Shown piece after piece: positions 33,651 to 44,690 of a DNA stretch of 64,000 nt. Made by a program: the position numbers and the translations under genes. The notes beneath the pieces were generated by a model. It was not told the DNA's origin. It did no database searches and saw only the letters and a program-made list of their open reading frames with translations. Origin of the DNA: Miscanthus floridulus (taxonomy: Eukaryota; Streptophyta; Magnoliopsida; Poales; Poaceae); NCBI RefSeq assembly GCF_019320115.1, contig NC_089593.1, positions 37,859,474-37,923,473 of the forward strand, given 5' to 3'. Each line of letters starts with the position of its first letter. The stretch's first letter is position 1.

Positions 33651-35830
33651 ATGGCAAACCCCGTACGACCACTACGTCTCGGCACAGTGGTCTGGTTTGG
33701 GAGCCTAGAGTTCATGTCTCTAGGGCACGAGTACGACATGGTACTCCTCACACCCCGAGCCCCGCCTACTAATGACGAAGTCATGCACCCATAGCCCAGG
33801 CGCAGGCGGCGCCTGGGCAGCCGCTCTCGTCACGCTCGCTAGGCACGACGTGAGTGGGGCCATGCCGACACCACGCGAACCCAGGACAACACACCGCGCT
33901 CCGTTGGTATCCCCTGCCTAGCTATGGGCATAGGGTCCCTAGTTGGGGACCTGTCTGGCCTGAGCCTAGATAAGGGAATGACGCCGGTGGCATGCGGCAA
34001 CGCCCCGTCACTGAGCTCTGCTCCGCCACCTCCTAAGGCGCCGGCTCCGGCAAAGCGGAATCCAGCGATGGCACCATCACCGTACCCCTTTGGGTTGAGA
34101 AATGTCGCCGCCTCCTATGCTTATGCCTACGCTTCCATTCACGTGGAGCCCTCAGGACACCACCAATGCTTTGCCCCCATCTTCGGTACCGCGGCGTCGA
34201 CCCACATCCACATTGACTCCTCAGAGGAGGACGAGGCATGGGTCGGAGCGGATTCCTCCAACCTCCGTGACCGTGAAACCATGCGCCATTTCCTGGTCGC
34301 GAGTGACTATTTCTTCAGCTACTCCAACTCAGACGATGAAGGTACTTATGATCCCACTCGTGAGTGCTTCCACATCGGACTTGGGATGCCAAGCATAGGC
34401 GATGAGGACGAGGGGGCAGGCAACCATACTTTGCTTCATCAGGGAACGGGTGATGCCACGCCCTCACGCATTGTTCCACTAGTAGCACGGAATGAGAACC
34501 TTGCCCTCGGACAATTTCGATGCCCGGACTTGGAGCAGCTCCATGAGCTTCAGGCCAAGGTCGAGCAAGATCGACTCCTTCTACAATAGCTCCGAAACAC
34601 TCTTGAGCAGGAGCAACAAGGCCATGGTGATGGCGGAGGAGCCTAGCGGCGGGCTCGCGACGTGCACCACCGCATCAATGATGACAAAGGGGACGATCGT
34701 CCCCCAATCTTCAATCATGCTAGCCAGAATGTCACGGCTATGGCGATGCTAGTGCACGCGATGCCTGAGCCCTCTACCACGGAAGGGCGGTGGGTTCGCG
34801 GCGAGCTCTAGGATCTCCTCGAGATCGCCATGGTGCAGTAGGCCAAGAGTTCTGCCTCCCGGCAGCACGGGGCCGCCTCAAACCTCCCCTCAGCACCGCA
34901 TCGGTAGGATAGGGAGGCCTCGGTTCGTCCCGAGCCCGCTCGAGCGCCAACAGGCCACAGGGTCCCCTTGCGGCTCGACCACCTTAGCAACCAACGCGAG
35001 GTGCAGGGAGATCATGAGGTGGTCAGCAGGCGACGATGCCATGATAATGAGGGGCCCGCCTAGGGCTACCATCCACATCGGGGTGGCCGTTATGACAGTG
35101 AGGAGGATCGTAGTCCTTCTCCTGAACCGCCTGGCCCTCGGGTCTTTAGCAGAGCCATTCACGCTGCTCATTTCCTGGCCTGGTTTCGACAACCAGCCAA
35201 CTTCATGAAGTATAGTGACGAGACCAATCCCAAACTCTGGCTTGCTGATTACCATCTGGCTTGTTAGCTAGGTGGCGCGGATGATGACCTGCTCATCATC
35301 CGCAACCTCCCCTTGCTCTTGTTAGACTCGACATGAGCCTGGCTCGAGCACCTTCCTCCCTCACAGATCCATGACTGGCGCGACTTGGTTAGGATCTTCG
35401 TCAGGAACTTCTAGGGCACATACGTGCGCCCTGGAAACTCCGAGGACCTTAAGAGCTATCGCTAGAAACCAGACGAGTCTCTCCGAGACTTCATCCGGCG
35501 CTTCTCTAAACAGTGCACCAAATTGCCTAGCGTCGGCGACTCAGAAATCGTCCAGGCTTTCCTCTCTGGCACCACCTGTCGAGACTTGGTCCGAGAGTTA
35601 GGCCGGAACATGTCGCACTCGGCTGCCTCGCTCCTCGACATCGCCACCAACTTCGCCTTGGGCTAAGAAGCTATTGGGGCCATCTTCCCTGAGAACGACG
35701 CCAAGGGGAAGCGGAGGGATGAGGCCCTCGAGGCCTCGGTTCCCCACCTCCCCAAGAGAAAGAAAAAGGGTCGCTAGGGGAAGCAGGCCGTCCTCAAGGC
35801 TGATCTGGTCGCGGCCGCAGAACGCAAGAA
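33651..35830 (+). pseudogene. Tat element gag
   Basis: ATG at 33651. One frame is usable to about 35830 but is interrupted by many stops. The open part 33924-34589 is Pro/Ser-rich with an acidic stretch. The retrotransposon gag core is at about 35150-35670: HFLAWFRQPANFMKYSDETN, LRDFIRRFSKQCTKLPSV, SEIVQAFLSGTTCRDLVREL, SLLDIATNFA. It is followed by the basic tail PKRKKKGR. Gag packages element RNA in cytoplasmic particles. A frameshift after 35830 precedes the zinc-knuckle-like and protease part. Confidence 0.8.
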
Positions 35831-35872
35831 CCCCTGAGGCCCCAAGGGCCTAGGCCCATCGACGACATGCTT

Positions 35873-36980
35873 AAGAAACCCTGCCCTTACCACCAGGGTC
35901 CGGTAAAGCACACCCTTGAGGATTGCTCCATGCTGCGGCATTACTATGCCAGGCTTGGGCTCCCTGACGATGATGCCAAGTAGAAAGGCGCCGGCAACCA
36001 GGACGATGACAAGGATGACAGGTTCCCTGAGGTGCACAATGCCTTCATGATCTTTGGCGGACCCTCGGCGTGCCTTACGGCATGCCAGCGAAAGAGGGAA
36101 CGCTGAGAGGTCTTCTCAATCAAGGTGGCCACTCCCCGGTACCTCGACTGGTCTCGAGAGGCAATCACCTTTGATCGAGAGGACCACCCCAACCATGTCC
36201 CGAATCCCAGGCAGTACCCGCTCGTCGTCGACCCGATCGTGGGCAACACCCGGCTCACTAAGGTGTTGATGGATGGAGGCAGCGGCCTCAACATCCTCTA
36301 TGCCAGCACCCTAGAGCTCCTAGAGATCGACCAGTTGAGGCTCCGGTGCGACACCACACCTTTCCACGCAAGGGAAACGCACGCGACCCCTCGGGCACAT
36401 CGACCTTCCTGTTTGCTTCGGCACCCCCTCCAAGTACCGCAAGGAGGTCCTTACCTTCGAGGTGGTCAGATTCAGGGGAACCTACCACGCCATCCTAGGG
36501 CAGTCGTGCTACGCCAAGTTCATGGCAGTCCCCAACTACACCTACCTTAAGCTCAAGATGCTGGGTCCCAACGGCATCATCACAATCGAGTCCACGTACG
36601 AACATGCATACGACTGCGATGTCGAGTGCATCGAGTATGCTGAGGCTCTCATGGAGGCCGAGACCCTCATCGCCAACCTCGACCGACTCGGTGGCGAGGC
36701 ACCTGACTCCAAGCGTTGTGCGGGGATGTTCAAGACCGCGGAGGCCATCAAGCTCGTCCCGATTGACCCCGCCTGTCTCGATGACCGGGCGCTGAGGATC
36801 AGCGCCACCCTCGACATCAAATAGGAGGCCGTGCTCGTCGACTTCCTCCATGTGAATGTCGACATGTTCGCATGGAGTACCTCAGACATGCCGGGCATAC
36901 CAAGGGAGGTCACCGAGCACGCCTTGGACATCCGGGCCGGCTCTAGACTAGTGAAGCAATGCCTACGCTGATTCGATGAG
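35873..36980 (+). pseudogene. Tat element protease region
   Basis: Starts KKPCPYHQGPVKHTLEDCS, a modified zinc-knuckle-like segment. The protease active site VLMDGGSGLNILY is at about 36264-36302. One frame covers 35873 to about 36360. The next continues from about 36365 (FEVVRFRGTYHAILGQSCYA, FMAVPNYTYLKLKMLGPNG) to 36824, so there is a frameshift within the protease. The segment through DMPGIPREVTEHALDI leads into RT. It would cut the polyprotein during particle maturation; this copy is dead. Confidence 0.78.
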
Positions 36981-37837
36981 GAAAGCGTAGGGCCATCGGC
37001 AAGGAGGTGCAGAAACTCTTGGCGGCCGGGTTCATCAAGGAAGTATCCCACCCAGAGTGGTTGGCTAACCCCGTGTTAGTCAAGAAGAAAAATGGGAAAT
37101 GGAGGATGTGTGTAGACTACACCAGTTTGAATAAAGCCTGTCCAAAAGTCCCCTTCCCATTACCCCGAGTCGATTAGATCATTGACTCCACTACGGGGTG
37201 CGAGACCCTGTCTTTCCTTGATGCGTATTCTAGCTACCATCAGATCAAGATGAAAGAGTCCGACCAGCTCGTGACTTCTTTCATCACCCCATTTAGCATG
37301 TACTGCTACGTGACTATGCCTTTTGGCCTCAGAAACGCAGGGGCCACGTATCAGCGGTGCATGACTCTGGTCTTTGGCGACCACATTGGGTGAATAGTCG
37401 AGGCCTATGTGGACAACATCATGGTCAAGTCTAGACAGGCCGAGGAACTCGTCAACGACCTGAAGATAGCCTTCAAATGCCTCAGAGGGAAGGGCATCAA
37501 GCTCAATCCCGAGAAGTGTGTGTTCGGAGTCCCTCGAGGCATGCTCTTGGGATTCATAGTCTCAGAATGCGGCATCGAGGCCAACCCGGAGAAGGTCTTG
37601 GCCATGACTAGCATGGGACCAGTTCGAGACCTCAAGGGAGTGCAGAGGGTCATGGGATGCCTTGCGGCCCTGAGCCGCTTCATCTCACGCCTCGGCGAAA
37701 AAGGCTTGCCTCTGTACCGCCTCTTAAGAAAATCCGAACGCTTTTCTTGGACCCTCAAGGCCAAAGAAGCCCTTGCCAAGCTCAAGGCACTGCTCACCAA
37801 TCCTCCCATCCTAGTACCACCGATCAGGGATGAGGCC
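36981..37837 (+). pseudogene. Tat element reverse transcriptase (N-terminal part)
   Basis: After another frameshift near 36980: AGFIKEVSHPEWLANPVLVK, WRMCVDYTSLNKACPK, FLDAYSSYHQIKM, MPFGLRNAGATYQR. The catalytic motif at 37406-37417 reads YVDN instead of YVDD, so one metal-binding Asp is lost. KCVFGV and LGFIVS (the primer grip and thumb region) follow, then the connection (LSRFISRLGEKGLPLY). The frame ends at 37837 (IRDEA), where the chromovirus inserted, and resumes after 52738. Confidence 0.85.
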
Positions 37838-40354
37838 TATAACACCCTAGGTATTTGGCTTCTACTAATTGCATGTCATTTCATAAACATGTGCATTATC
37901 CATGTCATCATGCCATTATCATTGAAACATACGTATGCAACATTTTAAATTGTATGTGTTTCATGCTTGATTGCTTAGAGTGGTAGTAGTGCAACATGGG
38001 AATGCAACATGAAACTCTCATACCTTGAAACATGGCAACATGGTAGTAATGTGACAAGTATAGGATAACAACAAGGTCATGCAACATGTGAAACATTGTA
38101 TTGAAACATATGAATGAATTGCTTGTTTTAATTGCTGTATCACATGTGATCATTAGAAGTGGTATAACAACTTTGTAAAGTGGTTGATCATGGTCTAATA
38201 CACCTTAACTACACTTAGGGTAATTGTTTGGACATTGTTCATGTGGACCAAAATGACCAAATTGCCCTTTAGGAGAGGTTTGACTTTTAATGACCCTTAA
38301 AGTGACACTGTTTGACTGATTCAAAAGACCAACTTGGAAGCTTTGCATGGTTGTGCACTCTTTACAAAAGTTGTAGCAAATTTATTAAGGAACAAAAGTC
38401 TCCATATGATCATTTCATGAAAATGTCTAGAACATGCTCAAACATGGCCCACAAGTCTGAAGTACATGCTAATTTCATACTTAGCAAATTTTTCTAAGTC
38501 CTAAGTGAAGTACAGTTTCTTGAGCTGATGTTTGGAGCACTGTATCTCACTAACCAAGCCAAACTAGCTCGAGCTCCAATTAGCAAACTTGTAGTACTCA
38601 CGTAGGTCTCCAACTTTGTTAACTACAACTTAACCCAGATCGTCACGGTTTGAGAGATCCATCACGGTTAAGTTCGTCTGTCAGTCGGGTCATGTGATCT
38701 CTGAATCGCCGTTTTTAGAAATCGGTCAGTGACCGTCATGGCCGACCGGCTCAGAGGCTTGATGCCATGTGTCCGCCACTTGTCGCTGGCCTTCTGTCGC
38801 GCAGGCCACGCGTCGTGGATGCCCTGGCACGGCCAGCCGCGTCATGAAGCACCCCAGCGCCTTCCCACCGAGTCGCTGCTCCATTTGCATTTCCACCGCG
38901 CGCAGCAACAGAACCGCAGCCGTCCGCCATTGCCAGCCACACCTTCGCCTTCGCCTCGCTTGCTCACCTTTGCAAAAATGCATTGCCCAGCTCATCGGTA
39001 GCTTCGCCGTGATCCCCTCTACCACCTCCACCGTTCAATCGAGTCATTCGAGCCAGGGTAAGGGCGTATTCGCCGTTCTCCCCACCGCAGCCATGGCGGG
39101 AGTTCGCCAGAGTTGGTGCTCCACATGGCCAGCTATCCTCGCGCCATTCCCATCCCCTCCTCTGCCTCGCGCTAGGTCATAGGAACATCACCGAAGCTCG
39201 TAGAGTCACCGTTAGGGGCTGTGTCACCGTCAGTTCGCTGGAGCCGGCCATGCCGTGGCCGTGCACCGCCGTGTCAGTCGCCAACTCCTCTAGCCGCTAC
39301 CATAGCACCGATTGAGGTCACCACTAGATGCGCATGGTCATGGCGAACGTCGTAGCGTAGATGGTTTCGCCGGAGGAGCCACCGGTGGCGAGTTGCGCCA
39401 TCGTCGTCCTCCGCTCCCCTGTCTGTCTCGCTGACAAGCGGGCCCGTTCGTCAGTCTCCGACGCGGAGGCGGGAGCCAGCCTGGGCCGCACCGAGTGGCT
39501 AGGCCGCTTGCGCCGCGTCTTGGGCCACGCCTGTGCGCTCGCGGGCCACCGTTTCTTGGGCTGGCCCAGTAGCTGTTAGGATTTCTATTTTGTTTTCTTT
39601 GATTATTTTACAGATTTATGTACATATTCAAAAATATGTAGCTCTTAGATGGTAGATCCCAATGATGTGGTTCTAATTTTGTTGAGTTCCTAGTAATGTC
39701 TAGTATTTAATAAAAATATTATATGTGCACATGTTTTAGAAATTTTGGATGAATTAAATAGGACTTTGAAATGTGTTTTTGGCTACATGCAAACTTGTTT
39801 GAATTTTATCTTGAGTTTCTGTGGTCCAAAAATTATGAAATTTTGTGGGTAGTCTATTATTGCTTATTAGAAGCTCGGGTTAAAATTTCAGTGCTAGTGC
39901 ATGTGTAGTTTTTAAGTTATAGAAATTCCTTTTATTAATGGGTGGATCTTGTGTGAATTTTCATAATTTTTCTATAGATCCAGTGAAAGTAAAATTTGAT
40001 GAGTGCTATTCTTATGCTAGAATGATGCTAGGAAAAATGGGAATCTATTGCTTGACACTTTTTAATAAGGTTTCCTAATTATGCTCAAATTAGACATGTC
40101 ATCTGTTATTTTGGATACAGCAAGTTATGTTTGCCCAATGGCTTTGAAATTTTTACGGTAGTCTATGTGCAGCAGGAGATAGCTACTGTAACCTTTGTAG
40201 ATTTTTATGAATAGTTTTACTATATATTGCTTAAATCACCTAATTAACTAAATAAATTGGAAAAGGATATTAAATAATTTATTTAGAAGTTGACACTATA
40301 CTTTCTGATGTTTCTTAGGTATGAAAAACAAGTTGGTAAAAGGCAAGCCGTTGA

Positions 40355-40603
40355 GTGCCAGACGAGGTCACTGTTGAGTGCCTGGATCACCGTCCTTGCA
40401 ACTTTGTGAAAGGCAAGCCCCGGAGCATATTAAGCCTCCTAATTTCCAAAATGCAGTTACAGCATTATTATTACATATATTGTTGCATTAAGTTTAGGAG
40501 TTGGATGCAAACACTTGCTGCATTGGTTATCCGATCCTTGTCCAGATATTGTTACCCTAAATCCTATGTAGCTCAGGCTCATGTAGTGCTTAGCCCTGCT
40601 TAA
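40355..40603 (+). pseudogene. LTR peptide remnant in 5' LTR
   Basis: Only the C-terminal half of the conserved LTR peptide survives (VECLDHRPCNFVKGKPRSIL...). The TLLEFE half and its acceptor went with the deletion. The stop present in the 3' LTR is lost, so the frame runs on into non-conserved sequence. Confidence 0.6.
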
Positions 40604-41424
40604 ACACGGTAGCAGTCAGGTGATTTCCTGTCACCTGCGAGATATAGGAAGATACATGTGGCACGGTTGGCTATATTTGCTATCGTGGAAAAGAACCAGT
40701 CTTAATTTGAAATTAAGACCGGACGGAGGCTTGCCGATGTGTAGTGACTCCATCTGCATCGCTTAAGGACTGATTCTTGGAGCCTTTCCTGTTCATGTTG
40801 AACGCATGCCTCTCTCTTAGTTGGCCGGCCCGAAGACCGACCACGAAGCCGAGTAGCTCAACTCAGGCCGGGAGTCGATAAGTATAAAGTACGCCTCGGA
40901 AGGGAGCCATAGGCGTGAGCCCAAGGGCAGGTGATTTAAAAGTCCTGATCGTCCTAGCAGAAGGGTAATCCCTGAGAGCGCTGGCACTGATCGAACCCAC
41001 GAATTTGGTTCCTGAGTTGTCCCAAAGGTAACCCACGGCTACCCTTGCTAAGTATGCCAGGGTGAGAGTTAGGAATACCCCCTCAGCTAAGTTGTAATTC
41101 GATTCGAGTCGCCGTCTCTCCCGGTTAGTGAGAACTTGACGGGCTTATCTCCAATGTAGATACACTTAATAACATAATGGTTCAGAAATGATGATATGAT
41201 GATGACAGCCTTATTATACCTGCTATGGTTAATACTATTTGCTCCTAATAAGTGAGTGCTCTAGTACAGGTGCTAATCTAGTGGACAGGTAAATAATGAT
41301 AAGCTTGATGCTAAGTTTAAATTGGTTACTATAATCGTAAGCTCTTTTATGCAACTATGTCAAGCTAGCCTACCTGAAAAGCCTTGCATAATCCTTGGTG
41401 TCTTTAATTTCTAGTTTTTGACGG

Positions 41425-41479
41425 GTAAGTCTAGCTGAGTACCTTCTCGTACTCAGGGTTTATCTCCCACCTATTGCAG
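41425..41479 (+). other. Conserved 55-nt GT-AG unit (5' LTR)
   Basis: GTAAGTCTAG, stem CTGAGTAC/GTACTCAG with loop CTTCTC, then CCTATTGCAG. It is directly followed by ATGACCAGTTC, which opens a short frame. Confidence 0.6.
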
Positions 41480-41912
41480 ATGACCAGTTCTACTTTGGTT
41501 GCTGCAAGTACTGCCTTCTCCTAGCTGGGGATGAAGACTAGACCGTTGGGCGCGGTCTCTACTAGTTCTCATACCTGATAATGATTTTGTGGGACATGAC
41601 TCAGACTTGGCAATGTATTTGAAAACCATGATGTTTTGTACTAAACTATGTTGCTTCCGCACACTCAAACTTGGTTTGTAATATTCTATTTCAACTCTGA
41701 TGGATGTAATCTGAATGCTACTTGTGAAATGTTGTAATGGATGATGTGTTGTGTTGAATCACTATGATCTTGGTTTGTATGTCAAGAGTTGGTTGAAATC
41801 CTTCGTGATTTCCGGACTACCGGGATTATGGGAGCTTAAGTACAGGAATTTGATCGCTTCGGTGATTGTTTTTGTACTTACATTCTTATGATTTGGTCAG
41901 TTCTGTTACAGC

Positions 41913-41924
41913 TGGTATCGGAGC
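41913..41924 (+). other. Primer-binding site (initiator Met-tRNA type)
   Basis: TGGTATCGGAGC, two bases after the 5' LTR, one mismatch from the TGGTATCAGAGC complement of plant initiator tRNA-Met. Confidence 0.85.
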
Positions 41925-42670
41925 AAGATTTGACACTAAACACGTCATTTGTGTATTTAAAACAAAAGTATTTGTGAAAATCCTAAATTAAATACTAAGT
42001 ATTGCCAGTGGTCATATCCCTTATGCCCAAATAAGGACTCTTAGGTGGCTTATTAAAGTACTAACATGGGGGGTCCTGCTTGTTTCTGTTTCATCGTCCA
42101 TACGGCGTGCTATTGTATGGATGCCATCCGCTTGGGTGGTAATGTATGGATCAAAAATACCTCTACGCTCTGGTAAGTGGGAGTTGTGAGAGCATGACCG
42201 TCCAACCGTCGGTATAGGGGAGAGTAGTTGTGGTTGCTCGCATACTTACATGTCCGATCATGTATCTATGAGAGCACTTAATTATGGGTATCTCTGACGG
42301 GTAGCTGTGATACTAGAGTATATGCATCAGGGGATGTATGTATGAAAGTATTTAGTTTACTGCTTGTTTTCTATGCTTTTTGAGAAATTATTGGGCTGAA
42401 ATGAATTTTTCTGCAGGTACACTAACAACGTATCATTGTAGATCGACTAGCTACCATGTATGAGAGAACGTATGTATGCCATCGTATATTTCGCTAGCCT
42501 TTAAATTTTTTTTTAGGTTTGTGAGGACGTACGGATCGTGCATGCATCATGTTCAAGCATACATGGCATTTCTTGCATTATTCCCTCCCTTAAAAATTTG
42601 ATTGTCCCGACTAATTAAATTTCGTATCCCTTAAATGATTCTCCCCTTATGTTGTAACTTTTTGCTACAG
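41925..42670 (+). other. Chromovirus 5' leader
   Basis: About 745 bp of untranslated leader without a conserved ORF. It ends TTTTTGCTACAG directly before the ATG at 42671, an acceptor-like sequence. GCAG|GTACAC near 42415 is a possible donor. Confidence 0.6.
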
Positions 42671-43243
42671 ATGGCGTGCACAAAACTCACTGCTCGCAAG
42701 TCCGCTGGAGGCAGGGTGCCTCGTCACCGTATAGCTCCTCGTGAGCCCCATCCTGAGCCTACTGAGGCGGAAAGGCTGAGGGCGGAGATGGCCCAGGTGA
42801 CTGCTGAAAGGACTGCAGCTCAACACCGTTTGGAGCAAGTAACATAGGAAAGGGACCAAGAGACCCTTGAGGTTCAAAGGTTGACAGTTGCTCACCACAA
42901 CTGTGAACGCATGTTGATTCATGTGATGAACCAACGGAATGAAGCCTGGCACGAAGAGAATGTGTTGAGAGCGCGACAGATGGAGCTAGAGCAGCAAGTG
43001 GCAGTTGCTGAAGAGTACAATGACAATCTCCATGAGGAGGTCCACCTGTTACACAATCAACTTCACCCTCTCCTGCCACCTGATGATGAGGATGAGATGG
43101 GTTCTGGTGTCATCATGGCTGAAGGTGATGATGACATGGAGGTCAATGGACCTAAGGACGCTCCACCTGATGAGGAGTTAGAGCCTCCTAGTGATGAAGA
43201 TGGAGGAGAGATCTTCAACACTGACTCCGAGGACGATGCGTAG
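42671..43243 (+). pseudogene. Extra ORF before gag with histone H3 tail-like N-terminus
   Basis: 190 codons with one premature TAG at 42845-42847 (codon 59). Residues 2-22 (ACTKLTARKSAGGRVPRHRI, then Ala) align without gaps to the H3 tail: identities at H3 positions 1, 3, 4, 6-10, 12, 13, 16, 17 and 21, including K4, K9 and the ARKS motif. The middle (ERLRAEMAQVTAERTAAQHR, then RQMELEQQVAVAEE) is a predicted coiled coil. The C-terminus is strongly acidic (PPDDEDEM, GDDDMEV, TDSEDDA). There is no histone fold, so only the tail is mimicked. It lies in the same frame as gag-pol but 414 bp upstream. I recall an extra upstream ORF ('orf0') in some grass Tekay-type elements. The role is unknown: chromatin-reader decoy, tether or self-recognition tag are hypotheses. 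Confidence 0.8.
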
Positions 43244-43657
43244 TTTAGCTTACTACTGAGCTAATGCGCTAGATCTAGTCTTTTGTTGATCCTCATGCAT
43301 GAACGAGTAGCTTTGTAGCAAGTTAATCGTTGGGATGTAATATCGAACCCTATGTTACCCTTGATGTAAGTGGGAACCACTATGGCTTGGATGTAACCTA
43401 TCGAACGTATTATGCTCCACATATGTGAGCTTTTGATGAATTTCGCCTTTGCGGTCTATGGATCTCGTTGTTGGTTAAGTTCATCGCATTTATATGTCAA
43501 TTGATGCGCTTGATGAGTTGTGTGATTGTGATGAATGATTGTACCTCTGTTGATTATTTAAATGCATTCCCTCCAATGGACTCAGTTTGGCATAATTATA
43601 CGGTTCATCTACAAAAATTTCCACATCGTCAGTGCTCATTGGCTATACATTTTGCAG
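43244..43657 (+). other. Spacer between H3-like ORF and gag
   Basis: 414 bp without conserved coding. It ends CATTTTGCAG directly before the gag ATG (43658), mirroring TTTTTGCTACAG before 42671. Both ORFs may therefore be reached by alternative splicing, although no donor is proven. Confidence 0.5.
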
Positions 43658-44690
43658 ATGGCTCATAACCTTTGTCGCAGTCATGGCATAGGAAATGAGG
43701 AACAACCACCTCCGCCACCACCCACACCAGCTGAGCTAATGTAGACAGTTGTGGAAAGTCAGCGCATGCTAGCTGAGGCTATGCGCCAGATGGCTAACCA
43801 TGAGGATCAGCATGTCCACCAGGGACCCGAGCCAAACCAGTACAGCAGCTTTAAGGACTTCATGGATACAAAGCCTCCTATCTTTCGTGAGGTAGAAGAA
43901 CCCTTACAAGCGGATGAATGGTTGAGCACGATAGAGCAAAGATTTGGATTGCTCCGTTTGACTGAACGCATGAAGGCTACGTATGCAGGACACCAGCTCC
44001 AAGGCCCTGCAGGCATCTAGTGGACCCATCACAGGACCACCTTCCCTGCTAACATTGAGATCATTTGGAACCAGTTCCAGGCAGCCTTCAGGGGACACTT
44101 TATCCCTCCTGGTCTCATGGCCATTAAGCATACTGAGTTTATGAAGCTCACCCAAGGCAATAAGAGTCTCAATGAGTACCTCTAGGCATTCAACAACCTG
44201 GCAAGATATGCTCCTGAGTTCGTCGATACTGACGCCAAGAGAATAGCTAGCTTCAAGAGGGGACTTTCCCCAAAACTGATGAAGTCAATGGGCAACTGCA
44301 AGTGTGTCACCTTCAATGAGTTTATCAGTGACACTCTGACTCAGGAGAACAATGACAAGATATATGCTGCTTCCAAGAACCGTAAAAGGAACTTTGAGGC
44401 TGGTGCTTCCCAGTCCAAGGCTCTAATGGTATCTAAGGCCCCGTTCCGTCCACCCAATGCTAATGTCCGGTACCGCCCACCTCGGAAGAAGAACCAAGCT
44501 AAAACCGGTTTCTATAAGGGGTATACAATTTCCTTGCCAAAGAATACCTCTGGGTAGGGTAGCTCTAATGTTCCACCAGCAAACAGGCCGTGCTGGAACT
44601 ATAACCAGCCTGGTCATTGGGCAAATAGATGTCCCCATCCTCCCAAGAATGCTCAAGGAAATGTCCATCAGGGGCGTGTTCACTATACTA
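43658..44690 (+). pseudogene. Chromovirus gag
   Basis: ATG at 43658. Pro-rich start, then QRMLAEAMRQMANHEDQH, PPIFREVEEPLQADEWLSTI, ATYAGHQLQGPA, WNQFQAAFRGHFIPPG, MKLTQGNKSLNEYL: the typical Tekay/Del gag core. The zinc knuckle at 44591-44632 is [14 protein letters not shown], with the second Cys replaced by Tyr. In-frame TAG stops at 43742, 44018, 44183 and 44555. Gag forms the element particle and binds its RNA. It runs in the same frame into protease. Confidence 0.88.

Larger units (their letters stand above)
37838..41910 (+). repeat. Chromovirus 5' LTR (carries 619-bp deletion)
   Basis: Starts TATAACACCC (TG changed to TA) and ends GTTCTGTTACA, 4073 bp against 4680 bp for the 3' LTR. 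Sequence equivalent to 50559-51177 is deleted and replaced by 14 bp (40341-40354). GC-rich leader-like block at 38640-39580. A donor-like GGGTAAGG follows GAGCCA near 39057. Confidence 0.93.

Noticed and set aside
38726..39580. Several 60-137-codon open frames on both strands in the GC-rich part of the chromovirus LTRs (also 48942-49789)
   Set aside because: Frames overlap on both strands, differ in length between the two LTRs and are not kept in the related solo LTRs. This fits GC-rich leader/promoter DNA.
42671..43243. A true histone H3 gene or captured H3 exon
   Set aside because: Only the first ~21 residues resemble H3; the globular domain is absent and the rest is a coiled coil plus acidic tail.
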